Below are positions 1-12,156 of a stretch of DNA of 64,000 nucleotides, piece by piece. Positions within the stretch are counted from its first letter, which is position 1; each line of letters starts with the position of its first letter. The notes under the pieces are model-generated. The model was not told where the DNA came from. It saw nothing but the letters and a program-made list of their open reading frames with translations, and searched no databases. Location: contig JADLZK010007782.1 of assembly GCA_015847255.1 (NCBI GenBank), forward strand, positions 248,001 to 312,000. The letters are read 5' to 3'. Source of the stretch: Hyparrhenia diplandra. Its lineage: Eukaryota > Streptophyta > Magnoliopsida > Poales > Poaceae. Made by a program: the position numbers and the translations under genes.

Positions 1-224
1 ACATAGTGCTTGACTTGATTGTTCTATCTTTCAATTGCTCAAGACCCAAGTGAAGGCTATAAGCCCCATGATAAAAAGGTTTGAAGTTAGAATAATATAT
101 TTTGAGGAGAATTCTTATTTGAAAGCATGTGTACCTTTGAGGCATGAAAGCATTGTAGCAACACCTAATCCATTGTTAAAGTTTGGCTTTGCTAGGGACT
201 AGCAAAGGGTAAGCTTGGGGAGCT
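1..224 (+). mobile_element. 3' end of LTR-retrotransposon internal region with polypurine tract
   Basis: This is noncoding sequence that ends in a purine-rich tract (about 204-224, containing AAGGGTAAGCTTGGGGAGCT) directly before an LTR starting TGTTGACA. The same AAGCTTGGGGA core precedes the LTR at 13773 and, in reverse complement, the LTRs ending at 36932 and 45399. It is therefore read as the plus-strand priming site of an element whose body lies left of the window. No gene is visible. Confidence 0.65.
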
Positions 225-1513
225 TGTTGACACGTGTTATAGCATAGAATATATAGGTTTTTAAAATTGAAATAAGGGCTTAAAATGAATATCAACATAG
301 TATAGGGGCTTTCTTGACATAATTCCACGAGTTTTGGTGATTTATATATTTTCGAGGGACTAAAAGGTAAAAAGGTAAAAGCCCAAGAGTTTGCAAGCCC
401 CTACGCATACAAAGACTTATCCGTGAAGTAACCCGATTCGAAACCCAAGTAAGAAGACTCTAGAAGGCACCGAAGATCGGGCACGGAAGGTGGTACCCAC
501 CTGGCATGGGGCCCAGGCGGCCACGGCCACCTTCTAAGGCGGCCGCCCTCTGGTCCCACCTGTCAATGACCATCTTGTTAGGTCGGTTCATAACCGCCAT
601 TAAGAAGAGATCTATACCGTTGCTCAAGGTCGGTTTGATCCTACGGCTAAGGAGGCTTGCTTGGCTCCTACTCTACCTCGGGGCTATATAAGCAACCCTA
701 GGGGCGCCCCCAAGGGATTATCTCTCATCATCTCTCATCATCTCTCATCATCTCTCATTAGCTATCTACAGAGCAAAAGTTAGGGTTTCAATTAGAAGAG
801 AGAGAGGTTCCTCTAGTTGTCTAGTTGTCTAGTTCATCTAGTTCATCTAGTTCATCTAGTTGTAACTAGATCACGGAGAGAGTAGAGGAGAGAGCTGAAG
901 AGCCAGACCTGTCAGATCTTCTTCAACTTTGTATTCTTGCAGTAACTAGTTCGTCTTCAGCAATCTCCAGGTTCTTCATTTATTTCTAAGTATTTATTTA
1001 ATTCTAGTTCTTGCCTTACATTATTTACTGGATCTCTGCTCGTATTGAGTGCTCTAGTTATCACGTGTGATTGGAGTAGTAATCTATAGTGTAGACGTGG
1101 TGTCTAGACTAGAGGTTACCCGAGGTTGCGCCCAATCCTACGGATAGTTGTGGTAGCCCCAGGGGTGACAGCCCTGTTAGGCCTGTGTAATCCACCACGT
1201 TTGGGTTGGTGTTTTCATAGAGCTTTTGGCAGCCTTCTTCCAACTACCTTCTTCCCAGTCTTTTTCGAGAGTTGGAACGGACCTGTTGCTCCGAAGTAGA
1301 TAAAGTATAGTGAGACTTTAATTAGATAAAACCACTTAGAAAACCCAAAATCCTCTCTACCCATATTATCTATCTTTCCTAGGACAATCCTAATTCTTCT
1401 AGTACACTTCACGTTCCCCGTGGAAATCGATACCTTGGAATACTCCCGGGTGAAAGCTACATCGGTATCCGTGCGCTTGCGGATTTTTCTGTTTGCATTA
1501 ATTTATACCAATA
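225..1513 (+). mobile_element. 3' LTR, Athila-like gypsy element
   Basis: The LTR begins TGTTGACACG right after the polypurine tract. It has a TATA box (684-692, CTATATAAG), then a leader with tandem TCTCTCATCA repeats (719-757) and CTAGTTCAT/CTAGTTGT repeats (about 815-865). Near its end (1431-1485) it carries the block shared by all Athila-type LTRs in this window (GATACCTTGGAATACTCCCG, then GTGCGCTTGCGGAT). The 3' edge is placed at ACCAATA by analogy with ACCAACA in the other LTRs and is uncertain by some tens of bases. A diverged reverse-strand relative lies at about 33330-34305. Confidence 0.6.
719..757 (+). repeat. (TCTCTCATCA)n microsatellite in the LTR leader
   Basis: Four tandem copies of a 10-bp CT-rich unit lie about 30 bases downstream of the LTR TATA box. 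They would fall at the start of the element's transcript. Confidence 0.8.
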
Positions 1514-2439
1514 GAGGTAGAAGAGTTCGCCTGGTGACTCGGCCCATGAGCTCGGTTATCCTGCTTGGTACGACTGTACTCGAGTCTTAGCTCCCGAGTG
1601 GGCCATACTCATGATGTCGCGAATATCGATCCCCCACAATTGTACCTAGAGTATTACTAGGTTATCGATTCATATTTATACCACAATGAAGGCCTCTAGT
1701 TATAACTAAAATGAATAGTTTTGATAACTCATCGGAATGGTGTCAAGAAAGCTGTTGTAAAAATTTTAGATTTTTTTCGACAAATGAGCGAAAAGTTATA
1801 CTGTTTTATCGAAGTTACCTCAAGCTATGTTTTTCGAGGGGCAAAGTGTCCTAAACTCCAAAACGATCACGGGATCAATCGTCCGTGTGACTAACAATAA
1901 TAGGAATTCACCATATGATGTAAGGAGGGCTGCAATGCGAGGCAAAAGCAGTGCGGTGGCAACCTATCTAGGGTTAGCGTGGCGATAAGAAATCACACAA
2001 GGAGGCTAGCGGGGGCAAGTTGAGTAATGTGGTGGATTTGACTTGTTATTTGGGAACGTTGGATAGGATAGCGGCGGGAAAACACAAATCATAGCAACGG
2101 GCGATTGAACTATGACCACGAACACAATCCTAAATTTTATACCAATATACCGATGAGGGCCGCACGATCTTCCATGAGGTAAGCTGGATAATTTCGATTT
2201 GTGGAGAACTTCGATGTTAATGAGCCGACTTCAAATCAACACGATTCAAACCACAACCGCTATGGAGATCTAACTAGGTTCTATCCTCATTACAATCAAA
2301 GTCATCGTAGCCTTGCTTCCATTGCCTTTTTGGTCGGTCAAGCCACAAAGGTTAGGATAGAACCCGTGGTTGAATCGGTAGAGTACTTTGTGAGTACTAC
2401 ATCCATAGAACTTTGCTCTAATTGCATAACATAACTATA
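1514..2439. other. Unassigned intergenic or decayed repeat DNA
   Basis: No convincing reading frame or terminal motif is visible. The stretch mixes AT-rich and moderate-GC segments and is probably old transposon debris. The 77-residue frame at 2201-2434 has no recognisable motif. Confidence 0.4.
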
Positions 2440-3078
2440 ATGATAATTTGAGAACAAGAACAAAGAAGAACTCTTCATATTATTCATACCAAGAATACTC
2501 CAAGGTCCAACCTCTCCAATGAAGCTTCTTTCCTAACTCCAACTATAAACTAAAGAGAAAAGATACAAGTGTGGAGGAAGAATGGCTCTTGTGTGGTGTG
2601 TGAGGGAGTGATAGGAGGAGGGGCGGGGGGCTAAATGCAAGATTGCCACCCAAATTGATCTCCGGCGTCTAGGTGCACGGAATCGGCAATCGACCCACCA
2701 CACCACCTCGCCGGCTAGGCCGGGCACTAAGGCTGGCCGGCGCCGCGCCAGGAGCCTAGCTTCGGCGGGGCCTCGGCTTTGGCGCGGTGGGCCGATGGTG
2801 CGGTGTGGGTTACTTTCCGGGCGGTTGCTAGCCCGAGTTTTTGCATCGTGTTGAGCCTTTCTCCATTGGGTTGAGATTTGTGCTTCTTCACGCTTTCTGA
2901 ATGGCGCCTTTTTGGTATTTTCTCACTTGTTTTGGGTATAAAATCCTGCAATGACATAATTCACCAATATAGGTGGAACTAGGTCAATAGTAAAGGTACA
3001 GGAGTGTAAAAGTGTCTAGTTTACTCCCTTTCTAGAAACAAGTTGACGGTATAAATGTGTCGTTCGTGACCGTCAATA
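2440..3078 (-). mobile_element. Decayed LTR fragment (minus strand)
   Basis: Read on the minus strand, it begins TATTGACGGTCACGAACGA at 3078. This is a mutated version of TGTTGACGGTCACCAACGA, which opens the LTRs ending at 36932, 45399 and 52468. The same order of weaker matches follows: a start-proximal block with GTCAACTT, then a GC-rich block, then a purine-rich leader. It is much more diverged than those copies, so it is an old solo or truncated LTR. The left edge is not resolved. Confidence 0.45.
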
Positions 3079-3424
3079 GTTTCTGCTACTACAAACTAAA
3101 CTTGCAATAACTTCAGTACTCTAATCTATGTAATATCTCCTTTGTACTTCTTTGTGAAATGTTTTAGCAATTATTGTTGTTTGCTATATCATTACGATCT
3201 TTGTTGGTTTGAAACCTTACGAGATTTCGATTCATGGGCTAAGTTATATGGAGTCAAGTCGAGGTTTGATCACTTTCATGATTAAATTTTCACACTTAGA
3301 CACTTATTATTTTGGTTCTGTGACAAGAGTGAGGGATGAGGGCCGGCGAGGGCGCCATTACTCTGCTACCGCCGCCGCCTCGGGAGAGATAGAGGGGAGG
3401 AGTTGGAGTCGGGAGGAGGCGGGG
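3079..3424. other. Unassigned flank and insertion target of the Athila element
   Basis: This stretch runs from AT-rich to GC-rich and ends in GGCGGGG, the target site of the large Athila element. The sequence resumes at 31945 with CGGGGTCTCAGGG, of similar GC-rich purine character, consistent with one ancestral locus. No gene is recognised. Confidence 0.4.
3420..3424. repeat. Left target-site duplication CGGGG of the Athila element
   Basis: CGGGG immediately before TGTTGACGG is repeated at 31945-31949 immediately after ACCAACA. The element preserved between them establishes that both LTRs belong to one insertion. Confidence 0.85.
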
Positions 3425-4782
3425 TGTTGACGGTAACCAACTACAGATCATATACCGTCAACATACACCAAAACAACCTAGAAATAGGGTTTATAATCTC
3501 ACACATTCTATAGTTTTGGTGTATATTTGGCTTTGCAGGTACAAAGGCGAGGGATATGTGCACTTTGGGCCAAAATAAAAGAAAATAAGAATAAAAACAA
3601 TAAATAGAAAAAAGGCCCAAAGGAGCAAAATGGCAAGCCAAATCAAATTACCTCGGTTGGGTCACGAACTCAAGCGCCCAACACCAACACCAAGCCCAAC
3701 ACAACGAAAGAGGACGCCACGCCAAGTTTGGGCGATTTGGGCCGGCAAGGGTGCGGCTTTTTGTCTTCGGCGGTGGGGCCGGGCCTTCCCGATGGCGGTT
3801 CAATTACGCCAAAAAGAACATCGGTGGCGGTGTTGTCCCCGGTGCGTTGAACCTTGAAACCGCCTCCCCTTGGTCGGTTTTGCCATAATGGAGGGAGGAG
3901 GCACATTTGCAAAGACACCCCTCCACTCAAGCTATAAAAGGAGGACCCTCTCTCTCATTTGGACACAACACAATACACCTCAAGGAGCTACAAGCACAAG
4001 AGAAGCAAGAGAGAGAGAGAGAGAGTTTTCTACCTCTATCCCCATTCTAATTCTAGAGAGTGAGAGAGGGAGAGCTAGAAGGAGACTTGGCTCCTTCTAC
4101 TGGAGTCGTCGGAGTGCCCCGGTGTTCAGCGGTTCCTAGGAGGTCGGAGTGCGGATTTGTCGGTACCGCCTCGCTCGCTTATACCTCTACAATCTACTTA
4201 CACTTTGGTAAGACAGGTTGTGTTCCTCTTTTCGGTTATTACTTTCAAGCATATTATCTTAGCCGTTATAATCTTGCGGGATTGATAGTCGTTCCTTCGG
4301 GCGGTACTCTAGTGAAGGACCCCAGGGGACGGGTAAGCCTTAATTCACACTTGAGTAGTAATCATCGGTGCAAAGCGTGGTGTTTGGACTAGTGATTTCC
4401 TATCTTTTGTGGCGCATCCCACGGTTGAGGGGGTAGGCGGCTGGTTGTAACGACCTTGTCCCGTCCTTTGTAATCCCCCACGTTCGGGTGTGGCGCGGTG
4501 CAATTGCCGGTCTCCATCCCGGTTTGGGCGATTCGGTGCGGTGCCCGAAGTGAGGAGATAACGGACGAGTGATCCCTGCTGAGAGAGTGTCAACCTATAA
4601 AGATACCTCATTCCTCTTAGAAGCCTAACCTTGCCTAGGGTAGACCACAGATCAAAAGCCCTCGACACGGCGGCCGTCCACGAGAAAAATACGATACCAC
4701 TGAATACCACGGGTCAAGTGCTACAACGGTCTTTTCCGTGCGCTTGCGGATTTTCTTTGCTTTTAAGCTAGAAACACCAACA
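3425..4782 (+). mobile_element. 5' LTR of the Athila element (1358 bp)
   Basis: It starts TGTTGACGGTAACC and ends AACACCAACA. A TATA box lies at 3932-3940 (CTATAAAAG), followed about 60-90 bases later by a GA-rich leader. Near its 3' end is the shared block with GTGCGCTTGCGGATTTT (about 4739-4755). It aligns with the 3' LTR at 30494-31944 throughout. The main length difference is a roughly 89-bp tandem duplication present only in the 3' copy. Confidence 0.88.
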
Positions 4783-4899
4783 AGCATTTACGGCGCAGAT
4801 TCGGGGTGCCGGTTGTCGTAGTTGTATTTCGGACCTAGGCGACCCGTGTGCCTTGTAGTCTCAAGAAAAAAAAATACAAAAAAATTTTCTTTTACCCAT
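4783..4899 (+). other. Primer-binding site region and leader of the Athila element
   Basis: After the LTR come AGCATT and a damaged version (about 4789-4806) of the TGGCGCCGTTGCCGGGGA type of PBS, complementary to the 3' end of tRNA-Asp in the Athila lineage. Several mismatches are visible. A short leader with an A-rich stretch follows. Confidence 0.6.
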
Positions 4900-5640
4900 G
4901 GAGCAACCTACCCTACAAACCTTTTACGCTCCTAAGGGCGAGCTCTTAGAACCACGCCAATCGTCGAAGCCAATCACGGCTTCAAATTATGAGCTCGCCA
5001 CGGCTTTATAGCCATGGTTCAGGCCCAAGCCTTTTCGGGCTGGAATATGAAAATCCATACCATCACCTAAGGGGAGTTTGAGCAGCTCGTGCATGCGACA
5101 ATTGCGGGCATGACACACGATATTGCGGTGGAAGCTGTTTCCGTTCTCTCTCCGAGAGAGCGAAACAATAATGCGCCCATAACGTAGGGTTGGTAAAGGA
5201 GAATGGGAAGAACTGCGGAATAGATTACGTCTCGCGTTACGTCCCTTTATCGAATCGCGGCCCTCACGACAAAGAGGTACTCAACTTCCGACAAATAGAG
5301 GGTGAAACCATAGGTGCAGCACAGGGACCGTTTTCCACTCTTACGGATCCGGCCCAGATCGTCCATCCCGAACCATGTGCTTTTACGGCATTTTTGGCTA
5401 GGCTTGGATAGGCATTGCCCTCTTGCTTGACACAAGCGCGGAGGGTCATTTTCACATAAAACCCGGCGGAAGGAGAAGCTCTCCTAAACCGTATTCTTGA
5501 GAATACTTCCCGCTAGAACCCATCCGTGTAGAACCCAAGCGAGATCCTAGAGGAGGTCTCTTCGGCCAAAGTCAAAACGACACACCTCTAGAGAAACCCT
5601 CGCTGAACCAAAACTAAAGAAAGAAGAGACCGCATGTTCG
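4900..5640 (+). pseudogene. gag: Athila gag, frameshifted
   Basis: A start-like ATG at 4900 opens a reading that continues only by shifting frames. Recognisable Athila gag pieces occur in order. A WKLFPFSLRE-like segment lies around 5130-5165 and a GEWEELRNRF-like segment around 5200-5235. VLNFRQIEGETIGAAQGPFS is at about 5280-5340, followed by a DTSAGGSF-type piece around 5430-5470. These match the capsid-like retrotransposon gag domain. At least one stop (after about 37 codons) and several frameshifts interrupt it. The product would be the structural particle protein of the outer element. Confidence 0.65.
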
Positions 5641-6611
5641 GATCTCTCATTTTTTGAGGCCGATCTTCTGAAAAATTCGGTAAAGCCTCGAATTACGAAT
5701 CTTTGGAAGAAACCACCAGACCATGCGTCCTAAGGAACCCCTTGACGAACTTTTCTCAAGGAATCCATTAAGGAATTGGCGGCCATCATGAGCAGCCAGA
5801 GTGGTTGCAAGAGGGGAAGGATCGTCGAAGAAATTTGGATACCTTGTCCCTCTACACCTCTCTTTTTCTTTGCGGACATCAAAGGGAATTGGTGGAGGTC
5901 ATGTATAACCCTACGGTAGGTGTAAACATCATGTCCAAAAACTATGCGCAATGCCTCGTAGGAGAGCCTTTCATAACCCATACCTTTCGAACATTGCGCA
6001 CAGCACCTCGAACCACCTTAGAATGCCGAGAGATTATACATGACCAAGTTCTTGACATAAGGATGTCAAATTTTCTTTGGACTTTCATATTTTTATGTCC
6101 AAGATTTTGACATCCTAATCGGGCATCCTTGGAAAGATTCTTGATCTATCAACATCAGGGATTTAGATGTCAAGTTGGGGAGAAATTCATTTGCGATTCA
6201 GTCACACGAGCTAAAAACTTCGGTGGCGGACTCTCTCCACTACTATGACACGAGGGGAGGTCGTGGGAGTCATGCTCTATGATAACCCGAGACGGACCTA
6301 GAACTTGATGCCCAATTCTTCATAGAAGAAGAGGATGACTCGGGGAAACCATAGAACTTCCTCAAGAGGAAGAGGCGACTCGACCTCCGAGTTGAGCTTA
6401 AACCCACCTTTTGGCCTCGCCATGTCTTCCTAAACGGTGACACACAAACTCAGGTTATCATTAGTGATAAACTTAGTGACCAGGAGACATCCCAACTCAT
6501 CGCCCGTTTTAGAGAAGCATAGATCGGTCTTTGGGTATTCTTTGCAAGACCTAAAAGGGGTAAGCCCAACACTTTGCACACATCGCATACCTATTGACCC
6601 TTCGATCTTTG
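5640..6611 (+). pseudogene. pol: Athila protease region and N-terminal pol, broken
   Basis: This part links gag to reverse transcriptase. It holds a protease-like piece reading NPTVGVNIMSKNYA (about 5910-5950), in which the expected D-S/T-G active site is not preserved. Downstream, a DILIGHPW-like strand lies around 6108-6135. Next comes the start of the Athila polymerase, ending in a GYSLQDLKGVSPTLCTHRI segment (about 6535-6590). The reading stops abruptly at 6611, where the Tat LTR begins, and resumes at 26410 with PQRRLNNAMREVVKKEVLKL. That continuity proves the nested insertion. Multiple stops are present. Confidence 0.65.
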
Positions 6612-7092
6612 TGGGGGGATAAACCCCTATCCCTCACGGGTCACTTCGGGTTAGGCCTCTCGGGCCGGCCGGGGAGGCAATGGTGAAGCCCTTGGCGCTA
6701 GAAGACCGCAATTATCGGAGATCACGGCCTAAACTTGGTCGCCAAGATAGTTTCCTAGTATAGCTCTATCGTAATCACTACATACTTTCCTATTGTAACC
6801 CGATCGGGATAGATCTTGTCGGGCCGGATCCGACTGTAACCTGCTCCCCAGGACTATATAAGGGGGGCGGGGATCCCCAGAGGGACCATCGATTCTCAAT
6901 CAATCAATACAACTAAGCGGGGCGTAGGTTTTTACGCCATCAAGGCGGCCCGAACCAGGTAAAACCCGTGTGTTTTGTCCTTTGCTCGTTACGCTTAACG
7001 TCTGGTTAAGCCGTCTCGTCGTCGTCCCCTAACCGCTCAATCTACTAGCCGAGCATACCCTGCTAGACTATCGCCGGTAAGCCGAAGCGATA
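6612..7092 (+). mobile_element. 5' LTR of the Tat-like element
   Basis: It begins TGGGGGGATAAACCCC, has a TATA box (6854-6862, CTATATAAG) and ends near AAGCGATA just before the PBS. It aligns along its length with 25931-26409. Differences are mainly short indels in CG-rich strings, for example CCCCAGGACT against TCCCGGACT just before the TATA box. Confidence 0.82.
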
Positions 7093-7094
7093 GT

Positions 7095-7489
7095 TGGCGC
7101 GCCGGTAGGGGGTGTGCGCGAAAGGCGCCATGGCTAACAAGATGGTGATCTTCCACGACTCCATGGCGGTCGACCCGATGGAGGACATCAGTCGGGGCCT
7201 CGTGCGGTTTCGCGGCGCCATGCTTTCGGCGTCAACAACTCGCCCGGCTCGGATCAATGCTGTGCGGCATCTCTGGCTGCGGCATCGGCACCGACCCCAG
7301 CCGGGGCGGTGCGCTCGGACCCGATCGGGCTCACCCATCCGTTCGTGCCGTACCACGCGGCAGCTTCGTCCATGATGTCGACAATCTACTCGGCGACCCG
7401 ACAAGCTCAAGATCGGTACAAGTGAGTCTTCCCCTTTGGTTGATTCGACCATGTCGCTCTCGCCAATAGGAACAACCGACCATAAACGG
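7095..7489 (+). mobile_element. PBS, leader and start of gag region of the Tat-like element
   Basis: The PBS reads TGGCGCGCCGGTAGGGGG (7095-7112), the type found in Tat/Ogre-lineage elements (tRNA-Arg is the usual primer; not checked here). A GC-rich open stretch follows, with ATG at 7112 and 7130, and could be the amino end of gag. It is cut at 7489 by the nested element and continues at 15654. Confidence 0.6.
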
Positions 7490-9370
7490 TGTTGGCGGTG
7501 AAAACACCCTTATTTTACATCATAAAAACACCATCAACATCCCTGTTTTGAAAGGAAGAATAACATTTCATGAACATATTTTACCCAATAACCTAGTTCC
7601 ACACGTAGATGTCATTATTTTTATGCGAGATATGAATTCGAAGGAAATCGGCGAAATGGCGTGAATAGTGGCCATCCGGTCGGTGACCCAAGTATGGCCA
7701 ATGGACAAAATATCATCACCATCATGATCTCCATGTTCTAGGATGCTTCCACACAAAATTTGAAGTCATTTGGCCACAAGACCAGCATCGGCCGACCAAG
7801 GGCCATTTGATCTGAGACGGCGACATGTGGGGGCGCCTTCTAGAAGAGTTGGAAAAGGCCGGGGCCCAATGGACCAGCATCGGCCGACCAAGGGCCATTG
7901 GCCCAAACTCTTCCAATACGACTGCCACGTCACTAATCCGTGGGAGAACAAGAGAAGGCACTTTGATTGGTCCATCAATACGTCACATGGATCGTGTTGG
8001 TACAAAATAAACGTCCGCGGCAAGTTCGGACTCAAGACCTGGCGGCGGTGGGGCCAACATTCCCAAAGCACTAGGGGATGGCCCACGGGTCATGGACCAT
8101 GGTTGGCCGACCATGGCCCACTTAGCCAAAGATGTCCTCCCACGCCCATCACATTGTCCACATCTTTGAAATTACCTCACACGTTGATCCTAAAGGCGGT
8201 TGCATGGCGGTTAGATCAATGGTGGGCAATAGAGGTCACACGGATCGATGGCGTGGCATTTGGGTAGCCCCTACTCCACCTTGGGGCTATAAATACCCCC
8301 TACCCCCTCACTTCCAAGACACACCATAAGGAAGGAGCTCTCCACTCTATCAAGATGTAGTAGTGTTAGTATAGTTGGGAGTTAGAGTGAGTAGTGAGCT
8401 TCACTTGGGTTTCAGCTGGTCTTCTAGGAGGTGCGGTATTGTTCTTTTTATCATTCCTTTTGTAGTAAGATCTTTACATTTATAATTCATTTCTTTACTT
8501 TACTCTAGTATTTACTCTATTGAGTATTTACTTAGTACAACTTTATTCTAGTTCTCTAGAATATAGTTGTTATGATATTATCTAGCATATAGGCGTTTCA
8601 CACTTAGTTATGGTTCAAGCCATGGTTCACTTTGAACCCATGCACGTATGCGATCATCGTCTCGTAAGAGGTGCTCTAGTTGGCTTTGTGCTATAGCATC
8701 TAGAGTAGTGAGAGGAAGTATAAGCATGGTGCTTAGACTTCGATCTTGCACGTGGTTATCGTCGCTGTACGGATGGATTGTGATAGCCGATAAGGTGGTG
8801 ACTTGACCCTTCGGTCTCTGTATAGATCACCACGTGTTAGGCAAGTTCTTAAAAGGTAAGGCTCGGTAAAATAGTAGCTTGTTTAGTGGTGGTTTATCCA
8901 CCACTATTCACCCTCTTGCCTAGCATACTTGTCATATGAACCACAACTAGTTGTCTCGTCCTTTGTGCCTAGATTAGTATCATAGAAGTAAAGTAAGAAT
9001 CATAGGAATCCTTTTCTCACTCGTTGTCCTCCCACCTAGCTAGACTACTCTCTTATCGTATGTCTAGACTATTCTGTGTGTCTCAATGCCTATATCATAT
9101 ACACCATTTACCCCCACCGTAGTCTAGATGGTATATTGGTTGGTGGACACATGATTGTTAGTTATCACATCCTATGCCATCGCTTCCCATGGGCTAAATA
9201 CAAATAACGATACCTTGGAATACTCCCGGGTGAAATGCTACAACGGTAATTCTGTGCGCTTGCGGAATATCTTACATGAGCATTAGAAATACCAACAATC
9301 ATTTCTAGCGATGTTGCTAGGGATAGGTCCTATATCTATTTCTAGTGACAACGCTAAGTAAATGTCAACA
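7490..9370 (+). mobile_element. 5' LTR (1881 bp) of the non-autonomous element
   Basis: It starts TGTTGGCGGTG and ends AAATGTCAACA. A TATA box CTATAAATA lies at 8287-8295, followed by a leader. The shared LTR-end block (CCTTGGAATACTCCCGGGTG, then GTGCGCTTGCGGAA) lies at about 9213-9268. Two copies of a segment with ATCGGCCGACCAAGGGCC occur about 92 bp apart (about 7788 and 7880). Confidence 0.9.
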
Positions 9371-10242
9371 AGCATTTTGGCGCCGTTCTTGGGGAAGCAA
9401 TTGCAAAAGATGTTGATACTAAACTTGATGTCCACTAATATATGTTACCATTAGCTATTGTGGGAATATCGTTGTCTTGTGGAGTGTGGAATAACAGGGC
9501 ATCAACCGTTTCAATCTTTCGGTGCTTTCCACAAGAACAAGAAGTATTAAGAATGAGCCCGGGGTGTTTGATTATTCACGAACCATCAAAACTTCAACCT
9601 TCTTTGCTCCACGGGTGAGTATATGTATACATTCTAACCCTGTGCAGAAATGAAGAAAAGGTCACCGTCAAAATGGAGAAAAATCATCATATGTGACGGA
9701 ACAAAAGCACTCACAATTCCATCTCAGATTGTGGGGAATGAGTTGTCTAGTCAATTCATCAATCAAGAATTTGGTTGCAATTTGGACTAACCCCGTAGGA
9801 AACCTTTCAAATCTAAGAGGATGAAACAATGATGCATGACTTGGAAGTTGCTTCCCTAATAGAATGGATAATCCTAGAGCATGTCATTAAGGAAAGGATT
9901 TCCCACTTTGGTCCACCAACTTCCCCCACCGACTATACATTGTGCACATGCTAAAAAATCTCGTCCCTTCACGGAAAGTCGGTTCTGAGGCGGTTCGGTC
10001 ATGTGGCCACGAGATGGAGTCACATGGATTGATGATGTGGCACTCAATGAGTTCCACCCTAAAGATGAAGTCAATAACTAGTGGGGATGACATCTAGGAC
10101 CTAGGAGAAGACTCACATTACATAAAGTGAGGTCGGCCGAACTACCAAGTGTGGGATCTCAACATTTTGAACCTACCACCTTGATCACCTTCCCATCATG
10201 AACAAACCCCAGAAATTTGAGCACATACGGCCACAAAATGGT

Positions 10243-11454
10243 GGTCGGCCGACCATGACTATTTCATCATAACACATCCTTGAGTCATCTTGACATGTGG
10301 GAGAAGCTTTGTAGAAGAATTGAAGGTGGAAAACCATCCATTGAATGGTCGGTCGACCCCCAACCTTGGTCGCCGATCCCACCTTTCCACCTTGCCACCA
10401 TTCGGTACACTCTATGATATGTGGGACCACCTTCTAGAAGGAATGGAGATGGGCTACGGCCCATTAGGGGGGTTTGACCGACTCACCCAAGTGATGATCC
10501 GCCAAATCAACTAGAGGAGACCCCACAATTCAAATAAGTCTTCCAACCCACCATCACCATCAAGGTTTGAACAAGGCGGTAGAAGAAGGAGGTGCAACCA
10601 TACATCCACTCCTCCGGGACCAAGCGATGCACCTAAAAAAAATGAACAAGGAGGGAGAAGTCACGCTCTTCGAACTTAAAACATGGAGCACACGCCAAAA
10701 AGGTAAATTGGTAGTTATCTCATATTTCCCTTTTTCATTGCATTTAGGCTAGTTTTTGTTTTTTACATCTTTGCATGTTTTAATTTTCAACAAACAAATT
10801 TCTCTTGCATAATAAAAACTTGAGAACATTATTGCATGAACTGTTGATCTCTCATGGGGTCTATGGAGAGGTTGCCTCACCCCTCTATCACCCCATCCAT
10901 TCACATCACCAAGACATCATCAACATGAATCCAGAAACCATTCTCCAAGGGCATCAACCCTAGGTCGGCCCGACCTAGGTCTAGACGCCTCTACCACAAA
11001 ATCCATCACCTTACACTTCTACCAAGCACAAGATGCATTCTCCACTAGCCACTTTTTGTGTGGTAATCACATTGGTAGGTCGGCCGACCTACCTTTGGTG
11101 TCACCTCACATTCATATTTTCTAGAGCACTTGTGCAAGGCATCATCATCAACAACAATGGGGCACTTCCATCATATGGGGCACAAGGTAGGTCGACCGAC
11201 CTATCCTTGTGGCACCGAACTTACACACCATTGTTGTCAATACCCCTCCACCTCTAGCTCAAGTTCACACACAAACTCATCAAAAAAAATACTTTGAGCA
11301 TAGAGTTTCTTCTCTTCTCAAAGTTCGAGTAGTGCTTCTCAAGTGTAAGATAGTTCTAGATAGTCAAAAATATATATATATATATATATATAAAAAAAAA
11401 AAAAATAAAAATATATATATATAAATAAATAAAATAATAAAATAATAATAATAA

Positions 11455-11500
<46 letters not shown>

Positions 11501-12156
11501 TATAGTCTTTAGGCAAGCTTTGCCCCTTGCTCTCTTGTTGTGGTATATCATTACCCACAAAGAAACGGTTTCACAAAGGCAACCAAGCCCCACAAGGGCG
11601 ACTACCCCAAATGACTAACGCTAATGCTAAACCTTTGTCGTCTAGTTGTGGTTTTGTGTTCTGTCTTTGCTTGCGGAGGAATAAAAAAAAGCTATAAAAG
11701 GTTTAGATGTGCATATTGTTGGTGTTTCTCCACCAATAGGACACTGCACTTGATTGTTTTTTGGCTGATGTGACTCGGACCACGCCAAAAGCTAGTGTGG
11801 GGAGGTCGGCCGATCTCCCAAGTGAAGGATCCCAACGTTTGGACCCTACCACGTTGATCACCTTTGCATCAAGAACACTCTACAAAAAATTTGAGCCTGA
11901 ATGGCCCCAAAAGGCACATCGGTCGACCACACAAGTGAAGGATCTCAATGTTTGGACCTTGCCACATTGATCACCTTCACATTAAGAACACCTTGTAAAA
12001 ATTTGAGCCTAAATGGCCACAAAAGGTTGGTCGGCCGACCAAGAAAATTTCAGAAATTCAAAAGCGGTCGGTGCGAGGATTGGTCTATCGGATGAAGAAG
12101 AAGAGCATCACGAGAGGCCAAATGGTCGGGAGCTCCAAAAGAGTGGTCGGCCGACC
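10243..12156. repeat. Dispersed palindrome GGTCGGCCGACC
   Basis: Exact copies lie at 10243-10254, 11078-11089, 12029-12040 and 12145-12156, with another exact copy in the 3' LTR at 14385-14396. One-step variants occur at 10347-10358, 11190-11201 and 11804-11815. The perfect dyad symmetry and irregular spacing suggest independent constraint or a lineage habit rather than one tandem expansion. Confidence 0.75.
11370..11505. repeat. AT / poly-A / AAT microsatellite cluster
   Basis: (TA)n is followed by an A-run, (AT)n again, and then about twenty ATA/AAT units. Reverse-strand frames rich in Tyr, Ile and Leu here are artefacts of the repeat. Confidence 0.95.

Noticed and set aside
11339..11593. 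Reverse-strand frames rich in Tyr, Leu and Phe
   Set aside because: They are translations of the AT and AAT microsatellite and show no protein family signature.
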